Shown here in pieces: positions 1 to 7,908 of a stretch of DNA of 25,570 bases. A program made the position numbers and the translations under genes. Numbering within the stretch: the first letter of the stretch is position 1; every line of letters starts with the position of its first letter. The DNA comes from Wenzhouxiangella sp. (GTDB lineage: Bacteria; Pseudomonadota; Gammaproteobacteria; Xanthomonadales; Wenzhouxiangellaceae): NCBI GenBank assembly GCA_021767625.1, contig JAASTB010000006.1:1-25570 (forward strand), given 5' to 3'. The notes beneath the pieces are model-generated. The model saw only the letters and a list, made by a program, of their open reading frames with translations. It had not been told where the DNA came from and searched no databases.

Positions 1-903
1 GCCCTTGCCGATGTAGAAGTCGTCGAAGGACTCGCGCGCGTAGAAGGGTTGCCCGGCGGCGTCCAGCGCGCGGCCATGGAATTCGGCGATCGCGCCGGTC
101 AATTCCTGGTTGGCGTCGGAAATGAGCGGGTTGGCACGCTCGGGTATGCCCGGCTGGAAGAAGAAGGTGCTGTTGCGTCCCATCTCGTGATGGTCGGTGA
201 TCACGTGCGGCCGCCATGCGTGGTAGTGGCGCAGCCGATTCTGCGAGACCGGGTGGACGACCGGCAGCCAGTCGCGGTTGAGATCGAACCAGTAGTAGTT
301 GGTGCGCCCGTCGGGCCAGCCCTCTTCGTGTTCGCGGTCGTCGGAGTCGGCCGAGGGGTGGTTGCCGCGGTGAATGTTCACCCAGTGCGCAAAGCGATCG
401 ATGCCGTCGGGATTGATGGCGGGTTCCATGACCAGGATCATCTCGTCGAGCCAGCGCTCGACGCGCTCTTCCTGACCGGCGGCGAGATACCAGGCCATGA
501 CCAGGGCCGCGCTCGCGCCGGAGGCTTCGTTGCCGTGCACCGAGTAACCCATCCAGACCACGGGCGGACCCTCGCCGCTGCGGGCGGCCTTACGCCGGCC
601 GTCACGGATTTCGTCGATATCGGCCAGGCGCTCGGGGCTGGCGAAAGTCAGCAGCAGTTGCGGACGACCCCCGTGGCTGCGGCCGATTTCTTCCAGCACG
701 ACGCGGTCGGAGCTTTCCGCCAGTTCCCGCAGGTAGGTCACGATCTGGTCGTGGCGCGGATGGCGCTCGCCGGGCTCGAATCCGAGCACTTCAGACGGCG
801 TGGGGACGGACTCGTCCACCGCCAGCTCGTCCGGGAGGCCGGGAGCGGCAAGCGCCTGCAGCGGCAGCACGAAAAGGAACGGAATCAGGAGCTTCTTTGT
901 CAT
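1..903 (-). CDS. M14-family zinc carboxypeptidase, secreted (partial, C-terminus outside window)
   Basis: The N-terminal 301 codons of an exported metallopeptidase; the gene runs off the left edge. Residues 1-20 form a Sec signal peptide (MTKKLL, hydrophobic core, cleavage near ALAA/PG). The peptidase M14 fold is shown by the HxxE zinc motif in VHGNEASG (His123, Glu126), followed by NPDGIDR (164-170), a conserved FDLNRDW stretch (206-212) and TDHHEMG (236-242). Family members are zinc exopeptidases that trim C-terminal residues or cell-wall peptides; this variant resembles the long proteobacterial M14 proteins in which the catalytic domain directly follows the signal peptide. It most likely acts in the periplasm or outside the cell on peptides. 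The third zinc ligand and catalytic Glu cannot be assigned with certainty from the part present. It is transcribed away from the PEBP gene, with 77 bp between their starts. Substrate unknown. Confidence 0.88.
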   Translation of the reverse strand, partial: MTKKLLIPFLFVLPLQALAAPGLPDELAVDESVPTPSEVLGFEPGERHPRHDQIVTYLRELAESSDRVVLEEIGRSHGGRPQLLLTFASPERLADIDEIRDGRRKAARSGEGPPVVWMGYSVHGNEASGASAALVMAWYLAAGQEERVERWLDEMILVMEPAINPDGIDRFAHWVNIHRGNHPSADSDDREHEEGWPDGRTNYYWFDLNRDWLPVVHPVSQNRLRHYHAWRPHVITDHHEMGRNSTFFFQPGIPERANPLISDANQELTGAIAEFHGRALDAAGQPFYARESFDDFYIGKG

Positions 904-969
904 CAAGGCGAAAGCACAGTCTTCAAGTGAGGCTGGTAAGCTTAAACGACACGGAATCTTCAGTCCGAG

Positions 970-975
970 AAGGAG
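970..975 (+). promoter_or_regulatory. Shine-Dalgarno site fixing the PEBP start
   Basis: AAGGAG lies five bases before ATG 981. It supports that start over the upstream in-frame codon near 897, whose extension would be low-complexity and would overlap the divergent M14 gene start. Confidence 0.7.
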
Positions 976-980
976 TTCAA

Positions 981-1610
981 ATGCAGCTTCAATCCCGCGA
1001 TATTTCCGAAGGAGCAAGCATCGATCCCCGCTTTGCCTTCGCCAGGCCGGATCCCGAATCGCACATGGCGCTATCCGACAACCTGAGCCCCCACCTTGCC
1101 TGGTCCGGCGCCCCTGAGGGCACGCGCTCGTTCGCGATCGTGTGCATGGACCCCGACGTGCCGTCCGAGGCCGACGACGTCAACCAGGAAGGCAAGACCC
1201 TGCCGGCCGACATGCCGCGCGTGGATTTCTGCCACTGGGCCATGATCGACATCCCGACAGACGTCACCGAACTGGCGACCGGAGAATGCTGCGAAGGCGT
1301 CACGCCCAAGGGCAAGCAGAGCCCGCCGGGGCCCGCCGGGGCCCGACAGGGCCTGAACGACTACACCAACTTCCTCGCGGGCGATCCGGACATGGCCGGC
1401 CATTACTTCGGCTACGACGGACCCTGCCCGCCCTGGAACGATGAGCGGCTGCACCACTATGCCTTCACCGTCTACGCCCTGAACACCGAGCGTCTCGACC
1501 TGCCGGAGTCGTTTACCGGCCACGACGTGGTCGAGGCCATCGAGGGCCACGTTCTCGACCAGGCCAGCATCACGGGAAGCTACACGCTCAACCCGGCGGT
1601 CAGCGGCTGA
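981..1610 (+). CDS. YbhB/YbcL-type phosphatidylethanolamine-binding protein (PEBP) family
   Basis: A 209-residue soluble protein of the PEBP/Raf-kinase-inhibitor-like fold. Family signatures are visible in order: DNLSPHLAWSGAPEGT (33-48), the anion-pocket motif MDPDVPS (56-62), FCHWAMIDIP (83-92), and GYDGPCPPW (144-152), followed by the usual HHYAFTVYAL strand. There is no signal peptide. Bacterial YbhB/YbcL proteins bind small anionic ligands; their physiological role is poorly defined. Compared with short YbhB proteins, it carries an insertion around residues 62-82, between the DPDxP motif and the HW motif, as some proteobacterial homologues do. The stretch coding PPGPAG contains a 10-bp direct repeat (1321-1345). 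Start ATG 981 has a good Shine-Dalgarno site. The gene lies upstream of glnA on the same strand but is separated by a 162-bp leader with its own promoter, so a functional link to nitrogen metabolism is not implied. Confidence 0.9.
   Translation: MQLQSRDISEGASIDPRFAFARPDPESHMALSDNLSPHLAWSGAPEGTRSFAIVCMDPDVPSEADDVNQEGKTLPADMPRVDFCHWAMIDIPTDVTELATGECCEGVTPKGKQSPPGPAGARQGLNDYTNFLAGDPDMAGHYFGYDGPCPPWNDERLHHYAFTVYALNTERLDLPESFTGHDVVEAIEGHVLDQASITGSYTLNPAVSG
1321..1345 (+). repeat. 10-bp tandem repeat (2.5 copies) inside the PEBP gene
   Basis: The unit GCCCGCCGGG occurs at 1321-1330 and 1331-1340, then the first five bases recur at 1341-1345. It encodes the Pro/Gly-rich PPGPAGA segment. Because 10 is not a multiple of three, gain or loss of one unit would shift the frame. 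Confidence 0.85.
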
Positions 1611-1649
1611 AGCCGGGAGATCATGAATTGAACAAACCGCCCGCAAAGC

Positions 1650-1664
1650 GCTCAAATATTGAGC
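1650..1664 (+). repeat. Palindrome in the glnA leader
   Basis: GCTCAA, three bases (ATA), TTGAGC: a perfect 6-bp inverted repeat. A second, gapless palindrome, GATGCGCATC, follows at 1666-1675. Both lie 32-57 bp upstream of the sigma-54 type promoter. Neither matches the NtrC consensus. They could bind a regulator or fold in the 3' end of the PEBP transcript. Confidence 0.5.
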
Positions 1665-1674
1665 AGATGCGCAT

Positions 1675-1704
1675 CCCGCAGGCCCGTAATCGCGGGCCTG
1701 CGGG
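1675..1704 (+). terminator. Strong 12-bp stem hairpin between PEBP gene and glnA promoter
   Basis: CCCGCAGGCCCG and CGGGCCTGCGGG form a perfect 12-bp stem around a 6-base loop. There is no following T-run, so it is not a classic intrinsic terminator. Its place after the PEBP gene and directly before the glnA promoter suggests it ends or stabilises the upstream transcript. A role as a protein-binding site is also possible. Confidence 0.5.
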
Positions 1705-1706
1705 GC

Positions 1707-1722
1707 TGGCACGGCACGTGCA
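1707..1722 (+). promoter_or_regulatory. Sigma-54 (RpoN) type promoter of glnA
   Basis: TGGCACG-GCAC-GTGCA matches the -24/-12 consensus TGGCACG-N4-TTGCA at every fixed position except one (G for T at 1718). The GG (1708-1709) and GC (1720-1721) pairs have the required spacing. The predicted transcription start is near 1733, giving a leader of about 40 bases before ATG 1773. This fits nitrogen-controlled glnA expression by the NtrC encoded at 4864-6231. No full palindromic NtrC site is apparent upstream; a search with the organism's own NtrC motif would be decisive. Confidence 0.75.
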
Positions 1723-1772
1723 TCAAGGACGCCGATCCTTCACTTTCACATTCGAAGAGGTAGCAAGCCGAC

Positions 1773-3182
1773 ATGGCCGCTAAAGACATCATCAAGCGAA
1801 TCGCCGACGAAAACATCGAGTTCGTCGACCTGCGTTTCTCCGACACCCTGGGCAAGGAAATGCACGTCACGCTCCCGGCCCACACCGTCGACGAGGAACT
1901 GTTCGAGGAAGGCAAGATGTTCGACGGCTCCTCGATCACGGGATGGAAGGGCATCAACGAATCCGACATGGTCGTCATGCCGGACGTCGAGACCGCCTAC
2001 CTCGATCCGTTTTCGGAGTACCCGACCCTCAACCTGACCTGCGACATTCTGGAACCCGACACGATGCAGGGCTACAGCCGCTGCCCGCGTTCGCTGGCCA
2101 AGCGCGCCGAGGCCTTCCTGCAGTCGAGCGGCATCGCCGACGAGGCCTACTTCGGCCCCGAACCCGAGTTTTTCGTGTTCGACGACGTGCGCTGGAAGAA
2201 CGACATCTCCGGCTGCTCGTTCGAGATCGACTCCGAGGAAGCCGCCTGGAACACCAACAAGACCTACGAGGACGGCAACTACGGCCATCGCCCGCGCGTG
2301 AAGGGCGGCTACTTCCCGGTGCCGCCGGTCGACGGCCTGTCGGACCTGCGCAGCCTGATGTGCGCCACCCTCGAGGCCATCGGCGTGCCGGTCGAGGTGC
2401 ACCACCACGAAGTCGGTACCGCCGGCCAGTGCGAAATCGGCACGCGCTTCAACACGCTGGTGCGCAAGGCCGACGAAATGCAGATGCTCAAGTACGTGGT
2501 GCACAACGTCGCCCATCGCCACGGCCGCACCGCCACTTTCATGCCCAAGCCCCTGGTCGGCGACAACGGCTCGGGCATGCACGTCCACCAGAGCTTTTCC
2601 AAGGGCGGCACCAACCTGTTCGCCGGCGACGGCTACGGCGGCCTGAGTGAAACGGCGCTGCACTACATCGGCGGCATCTTCAAGCACGCCCGCGCCATCA
2701 ATGCCTTCGCCAACTCGACAACCAACAGCTACAAGCGCCTGGTGCCCGGCTTCGAGGCTCCGGTCCTGCTGGCTTACTCGGCCCGCAATCGCTCGGCTTC
2801 CTGCCGGGTGCCCTGGGTCGGCTCCGACAAGGCCCGCCGAATCGAGATCCGCTTCGGCGACGCCGCCGGCAACCCCTACCTGACCTTCGCGGCCATGCTG
2901 ATGGCCGGCCTCGACGGGGTGATCAACAAGATCGATCCGGGCGCGCCCATGGACAAGGACCTCTACGACCTGCCGCCGGAAGAGGAACGCGACATCCCCC
3001 GCGTCTGCCACGCCCTCGACCAGGCCCTGGACGCCCTGGACAAGGACCGCGACTTCCTCAAGGCCGGCGACGTCTTCACCGACGACGTCATCGACGGCTA
3101 CATCAACCTGAAGATGAACGAGGTCACCCGGTTCCGCATGTCGACCCACCCGGTGGAGTTCGACATGTATTACTCGAGCTGA
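1773..3182 (+). CDS. glnA: Glutamine synthetase, type I (GSI-beta)
   Basis: A 469-residue cytoplasmic enzyme, the standard length for dodecameric GSI, that joins ammonia to glutamate using ATP. Visible signatures are the N-terminal beta-grasp MFDGSSITGWKGI, the metal-binding PEPEFFVFD, the ATP/glutamate region NGSGMHVHQSF (Asn265, His270), KRLVPGFEAPV and NRSASCRVP. DKDLYDLPPEE carries Tyr398, equivalent to the tyrosine that GlnE adenylylates, so activity should be controlled by reversible adenylylation and feedback. The start at ATG 1773 gives the canonical MAAKDIIKRI N-terminus; only a weakly spaced purine stretch (GAAGAGG, 1754-1760) precedes it. A sigma-54 type promoter lies 51-66 bases upstream. 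Downstream are a DUF4124 gene, ntrB and ntrC, a common proteobacterial glnA regulon layout. Confidence 0.99.
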   Translation: MAAKDIIKRIADENIEFVDLRFSDTLGKEMHVTLPAHTVDEELFEEGKMFDGSSITGWKGINESDMVVMPDVETAYLDPFSEYPTLNLTCDILEPDTMQGYSRCPRSLAKRAEAFLQSSGIADEAYFGPEPEFFVFDDVRWKNDISGCSFEIDSEEAAWNTNKTYEDGNYGHRPRVKGGYFPVPPVDGLSDLRSLMCATLEAIGVPVEVHHHEVGTAGQCEIGTRFNTLVRKADEMQMLKYVVHNVAHRHGRTATFMPKPLVGDNGSGMHVHQSFSKGGTNLFAGDGYGGLSETALHYIGGIFKHARAINAFANSTTNSYKRLVPGFEAPVLLAYSARNRSASCRVPWVGSDKARRIEIRFGDAAGNPYLTFAAMLMAGLDGVINKIDPGAPMDKDLYDLPPEEERDIPRVCHALDQALDALDKDRDFLKAGDVFTDDVIDGYINLKMNEVTRFRMSTHPVEFDMYYSS

Positions 3183-3193
3183 CCGGCCACGGT

Positions 3194-3219
3194 GCTGGGC
3201 CGTCCGACGGCGGCCCAGC
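3194..3219 (+). repeat. Inverted repeat after glnA
   Basis: GCTGGGCCG and CGGCCCAGC form a 9-bp perfect stem around an 8-base loop, 12 bases after the glnA stop. There is no T-run, so it may attenuate or protect the glnA mRNA end rather than terminate fully. The DUF4124-ntrBC genes that follow have a candidate promoter of their own. Confidence 0.5.
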
Positions 3220-3246
3220 CCGCCCGGGAAGTGCCGTTCGAATGCC

Positions 3247-3275
3247 TGTGCAGACCCGCCGGGGTCTCCTACAAT
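3247..3275 (+). promoter_or_regulatory. Candidate sigma-70 promoter for the DUF4124-ntrB-ntrC unit
   Basis: TACAAT at 3270-3275 matches five of six -10 bases; TGTGCA at 3247-3252, 17 bp upstream, is a poor -35 (three of six). Transcription would start near 3282, 30 bases before ATG 3312. A weak constitutive promoter here would supply basal NtrBC independent of the glnA promoter, as glnLp does in enterics. The -35 is weak, so this is a moderate call. Confidence 0.45.
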
Positions 3276-3311
3276 AGCCGTCGGACAGACGGGTCATTCC
3301 GAGGTGGAAAA

Positions 3312-3824
3312 ATGCACAAGCTGCCGACCGCAACTCTCCTCCTGCTGACGCTGGCGCTGGCCCTGCCCGCCGCGGCCCAGGAGATCTATCGCGTCGTCGA
3401 CGAAAACGGCAACGTGACCTACACCGACCAGAAGCCCAGCGACGACGCCGAGCCCATGAAGCTGCCCGAGCTCAACGTGCTCGAGGGCGACTTGAGCGAA
3501 TCGGCCGAGAATCCGCTCGCCGATACCGAAGCGCGATCGATGGACTTCCGCATCGAACAACCGGCCGACGGCGCCGTCTTCACCCCGCAGGGCGGCAACC
3601 TGGAGATCGCGATGGGCATCGCCATCGAAGTGCCCCCGACGGCGCAAATCGTGCTGGTGCTCGACGGCACCGAACTCGCCCCCGTGCGCTCCCTGGACGC
3701 CAGCATCCCGGCACCCGAACCGGGCGAGCACCGCCTGTTTGCCCGCCTCGAGACGCCGTCGGGACGCGTGCTGGGCACCACCGACCCGGTCACGTTCACG
3801 ACGGTGGCCGCCGACGGCGGCTGA
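3312..3824 (+). CDS. DUF4124-domain exported protein
   Basis: A 170-residue exported protein. Residues 1-22 are a Sec signal peptide (MHKLPTA, leucine-rich core, cleavage near PAAA/QEIY). The DUF4124 core follows at about 24-50, with its hallmark EIYRVVDENGNVTYTDQKP. A C-terminal section (about 78-168: FRIEQPADGAVF ... ARLETPSGRVLG ... DPVTFTT) has the alternating pattern of a beta-sandwich, possibly Ig-like. ATG 3312 is preceded by GAGGTGG at suitable distance; in-frame codons upstream lie in the promoter region. DUF4124 proteins are common in gammaproteobacteria and no biochemical function is established. Its stop codon directly abuts the ntrB start (TGAATG), so translation is probably coupled. 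A sensing or envelope role beside NtrB is only inference. Confidence 0.88.
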   Translation: MHKLPTATLLLLTLALALPAAAQEIYRVVDENGNVTYTDQKPSDDAEPMKLPELNVLEGDLSESAENPLADTEARSMDFRIEQPADGAVFTPQGGNLEIAMGIAIEVPPTAQIVLVLDGTELAPVRSLDASIPAPEPGEHRLFARLETPSGRVLGTTDPVTFTTVAADGG

Positions 3825-4863
3825 ATGCGGCAGTTCGACCCGGACGAATTGGCAACCGGCCTGGTCCGGGTCGCCGCCGACGGCCGCATCGAGTGGTTCA
3901 ACCGCTCGGCCAACGCCTTGCTCGCGCCGCCCGGCGCCAGCCTGGGCCATTGCCCCATCCACCAGCTTTCCCCGGCCCTGGGAGAATGGGTACGCCGCGT
4001 GGGCGGCCAGGGGCGCTCCCTGTATGCCCCCGAAGCCCTGCTCGAGGAGGGCGGCGGCGTCGTGGACGCCTACCTGCACCCCAGCGGCGAATCGATCCTG
4101 ATCGAACTCCACCCGGTTGCCGAGCGCGTGCGCCAGCGCGAGATGGCCGACCGGGCCGATCGCCAGCAGGCGCTGTCGCTGATGACGCGCCGCCTGGCGC
4201 ACGAACTGCGCAACCCGCTGGCGGGCGTGCGCGGCGCCGCCCAGCTGATTGCGGCCCGGGGAAGCGACGAGGCCAGCACCCGTCACGCCGAGATGATCCA
4301 GCGCGAAGTCGACAGGATCACCGCGCTGATCGAGCGCTTTGCCGGAAACGGCGAGCGCCGCACCGGCCCGGTCAACCTGCACCGCGTACTCGCCCAGGCC
4401 GCCGAGCTGGTGGCGGCCGAACAGCACGGCGGCCTGCGGGTCGAGCGCGACTTCGACCCCAGCATTCCCGAGCTGGCCGCCGACGAGGGTCAGCTGCACC
4501 AGCTTTTTCTCAACCTGCTGCGCAACGCCGCCCAGGCCGGCGCGGCGCTCGTTCGCCTCACGACGCGCATCGAGCACGGCTCGCCGCTGATGGACCGGCC
4601 CGGGGGGCACGCCGCCCGGATCGACGTCGACGACGACGGGCATGGCGTGCCCGAAGGCCTGCGCGAGAAACTGTTCCTGCCGCTGGTCTCCGGCCGCGAC
4701 CAGGGCAGCGGCTTCGGCCTGGCGGTCGTCCAGCAGATTGCCCGGGCCCACGGCGGCCTGGTCGAGTACGTGCCGCTGGAGACCGGCAGCCGATTCCGCG
4801 TGCGCCTGCCGCTGGAGCCGCCGGCCGGCCGGGACCACGAACACATGACACGGGAAGGCGCCG

Positions 4864-4871
<8 letters not shown>
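3825..4871 (+). CDS. ntrB: Nitrogen regulation sensor histidine kinase NtrB (GlnL/NRII)
   Basis: A 348-residue soluble two-component kinase. It has an N-terminal PAS-like domain (about 8-100: VRVAADGRIEWFNRSAN), a HisKA dimerisation/phosphoacceptor segment RRLAHELRNPLAG with His126, and a HATPase domain with N-box (LFLNLLRNAAQAG), G1 (DVDDDGHGVPEGL) and G2 (DQGSGFGLAVVQQI). There are no membrane segments, as expected for NtrB. NtrB phosphorylates NtrC under nitrogen limitation and, when bound by PII, dephosphorylates it. The start abuts the DUF4124 stop, and the last 8 bases overlap ntrC, so the three genes form a tightly coupled unit. Its place between glnA and ntrC makes the NtrB assignment secure over other PAS kinases. 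Confidence 0.96.
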
Positions 4872-6231
<1,360 letters not shown>

Positions 6232-6251
6232 TGCAGGCGACGGACAGGCGC

Positions 6252-6280
6252 TTGGTTGCCAGCGGAGATTCCGCTAAGCT
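6252..6280 (+). promoter_or_regulatory. Weak candidate promoter with palindromic spacer before the lipoprotein gene
   Basis: TTGGTT (6252-6257) and TAAGCT (6275-6280) are spaced 17 bp apart, each matching only three consensus bases. The spacer holds a perfect inverted repeat, AGCGGA-GAT-TCCGCT (6261-6275), that could be an operator. Weak call made from position and symmetry only. Confidence 0.25.
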
Positions 6281-6323
6281 GCCCAGCCGTGCTGAAATCA
6301 CCCACACCGGAAGCCTTCCACCC

Positions 6324-6695
6324 ATGCCCGGATCGCCCATCAAGACCGCAAGCCTGGTCGGCGCGTCGTTTCTGCTCCTTGTCGCCGGCTGTGCCATGAC
6401 GCCGGCGGAGCAACGTCACACCGACATCGAAATGCTCCGCAGCGTGCCGGATTGCTCCCATGAAGTGCTCGGCAGGGTACGCGTTACCGACGGCCATGAT
6501 CCCGTCTCCGGCCAGAGCAAGGAATGGGCGATGACGGCCAGCCTGCCGCATTCCGAGGCCAACCTGAGGGCGGAAGCCGCCGCGCTCGGCGCCGACGCGG
6601 TAGTGGTCACCCAGCGCCGGCTGTCGACCAACGCGGAAGGCGACTACAGCCATATCGACCTTCGGGGCCTGGCGATCACCGCCTGCCGGGATTGA
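6324..6695 (+). CDS. Small predicted lipoprotein, RcsF/DUF4156-like in appearance
   Basis: A 123-residue protein with a lipoprotein signal peptide: hydrophobic LVGASFLLL followed by the lipobox LVAGC, giving lipid-modified Cys23. The mature part has two further cysteines (Cys44 and Cys121), one near each end, which could form a disulfide. The core, EVLGRVRVTDG ... EANLRAEAAALGADAVVV, resembles the arrangement in small YbjQ/DUF4156/RcsF-type envelope lipoproteins, where an Ala-rich helix leads into a LGAnxVV strand; I cannot confirm the family by eye. ATG 6324 is chosen because it puts the lipobox at a normal distance. An in-frame ATG at 6231, overlapping the ntrC stop, would add 31 charged residues in front of the signal. 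The gene converges on dtd, with 10 bases between the stops. Function unknown. Confidence 0.75.
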   Translation: MPGSPIKTASLVGASFLLLVAGCAMTPAEQRHTDIEMLRSVPDCSHEVLGRVRVTDGHDPVSGQSKEWAMTASLPHSEANLRAEAAALGADAVVVTQRRLSTNAEGDYSHIDLRGLAITACRD

Positions 6696-6705
6696 GGCGG
6701 CAGCT

Positions 6706-7146
6706 TCAGTCCACCTCGATCCAGAAAGTCACCGGCCCGTCGTTGACCAGGGCCACCTGCATGTCGGCGCCGAAACGCCCGAAGGCGCTGTCCGGCCATT
6801 CCCGCTTCACCTGCTCGACCAGCTCGCCGAACAAGGCTTCGCCCTCGGCTGGCGGAGCGGCCGGGGTGAAACTGGGCCGGTTGCCCGAATCGGTATCGGC
6901 CGCGAGGGTGAATTGCGGCACGAGCAGGAGGCCGCCGCCGGCATCGCGCAGGCTGACGTTCATGCGCCCCTTCTCGTCGGCGAAGACGCGATAGTTGAGG
7001 AGCCGTTCGACGAAGCGCGGAACGCGCTCGGCGCGGTCGCCCCGGCGGAACCCGGCCAGTACCAGCAGGCCGGGTCCGATGCGGCCCGCCGTCTCGCCTC
7101 CGATGGTCACGGAGGCTTCGCTGACGCGCTGGATCAGTCCAATCAT
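6706..7146 (-). CDS. dtd: D-aminoacyl-tRNA deacylase
   Basis: A 146-residue protein, the usual DTD length (about 145), that hydrolyses D-amino acids mischarged on tRNA in the cytoplasm. Signatures are the N-terminal MIGLIQRVSEASVTI, the KGRMNVSL segment, QFTLAADT with Thr80, GNRPSF (88-93) and the cross-subunit Gly-cisPro motif in LVNDGPVTFW near the C-terminus. The residue before QFT is Pro77, where the Escherichia coli enzyme has Ser (SQFT). The start ATG 7146 is fixed by homology; a frame extension to 7203 has no family support. The upstream minus-strand gene ends 25 bases away, so the two may be cotranscribed. Confidence 0.96.
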   Translation of the reverse strand: MIGLIQRVSEASVTIGGETAGRIGPGLLVLAGFRRGDRAERVPRFVERLLNYRVFADEKGRMNVSLRDAGGGLLLVPQFTLAADTDSGNRPSFTPAAPPAEGEALFGELVEQVKREWPDSAFGRFGADMQVALVNDGPVTFWIEVD

Positions 7147-7171
7147 TTCCCGCTTCGACCGTCCGGCGGAA

Positions 7172-7783
7172 TCAACCGCAGTACGACGACAGGTTCCCGG
7201 CACCGGCTTCCTCGCGGGATGCCGTTCGCAGCCAGGTGCCGCGACTCTCGCCGTTCACCTCGGTGATCGTGCAGCGATAGGTCAGGACCCGCATGTGTTC
7301 GCAGCGGGCATCCGTCGCACGAGCCGTCCACTCGACGCCCGGGCGGAGCCCCGAGCAGGTGGCCTCGGCTGCAAGCCCGCCATCGCCGGCGACTCGATAG
7401 CGCTCGAGTTGTGAAGCGATCGACTCGACGAACTCCCCGAAGCCCGCGGGATCCTTCCGCGCGGCCTCCGACAAATCGTAGGGGATCTCGATGACCGCCG
7501 AGGTGTTGTTCGCCTGCCGTTCCTCCGCCGTCTGATCGAAGGGCAGACCCGTCATGGCGTCTTCGCTCACCAACATTTGCCCGTCTTCGATCAGCGTCAA
7601 CTTGAAGTCCACGGCCAGCCCGCGATGCAGCGGTTGGCCGCTGGATACGATGCCCCAGACGAGTTCCGCCGGTTCCAGGTGACCGGCAAAGCCACCGGGC
7701 CAGCCGTCACCACCCTGGGCGCTTGCCGACGAATGGAAATGAATACCCGCCAACGCCGCCGCTGCAAACAGTAGAATCTTCAT
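7172..7783 (-). CDS. Unrecognised exported protein with four cysteines
   Basis: A 203-residue protein that I do not recognise. Residues 1-22 look like a Sec signal peptide (MKILLFAAAALAG, cleavage near SASA/QG). The mature protein is acidic, with a beta-like segment VDFKLTLIEDGQMLVSEDAM, a helical stretch (about 104-130, LSEAARK ... ESIASQLERYR), and four cysteines confined to the last third (143, 161, 171, 202), consistent with two disulfides in the periplasm. ATG 7783 is preferred to the in-frame GTG at 7789 because AGGAG sits seven bases before the ATG but only one base before the GTG. It ends 25 bases before dtd on the same strand and diverges from the acyltransferase gene at 7909. No function can be inferred from neighbours. 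Confidence 0.75.
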   Translation of the reverse strand: MKILLFAAAALAGIHFHSSASAQGGDGWPGGFAGHLEPAELVWGIVSSGQPLHRGLAVDFKLTLIEDGQMLVSEDAMTGLPFDQTAEERQANNTSAVIEIPYDLSEAARKDPAGFGEFVESIASQLERYRVAGDGGLAAEATCSGLRPGVEWTARATDARCEHMRVLTYRCTITEVNGESRGTWLRTASREEAGAGNLSSYCG

Positions 7784-7790
7784 GAACACG

Positions 7791-7795
7791 CTCCT
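7791..7795 (-). promoter_or_regulatory. Shine-Dalgarno site deciding the start of the 7172-7783 gene
   Basis: AGGAG on the minus strand, seven bases before ATG 7783 and one base before GTG 7789; only the ATG spacing is functional. Confidence 0.7.
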
Positions 7796-7908
7796 CTGCC
7801 GTAGCCCCTTTCCCGGAAGCTAAACTACACCAGCACGCCGGGGTCGGCAAACGGGCGACCGGCCTGCGCCCACACGAACCTCCGAGCCCGAGTGAATCCG
7901 GATCCAAG

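Noticed and set aside
49..930. A 293-codon open frame on the plus strand at the left edge
   Set aside because: It lies antisense to the M14 peptidase, which has a signal peptide and zinc motif. The mirror has no domain.
1450..1466. Possible NtrC enhancer TGCACCA-CTA-TG
   Set aside because: Only the left half matches the TGCACYA-N3-TGGTGCA consensus; the right half does not, and it lies in the PEBP coding region.
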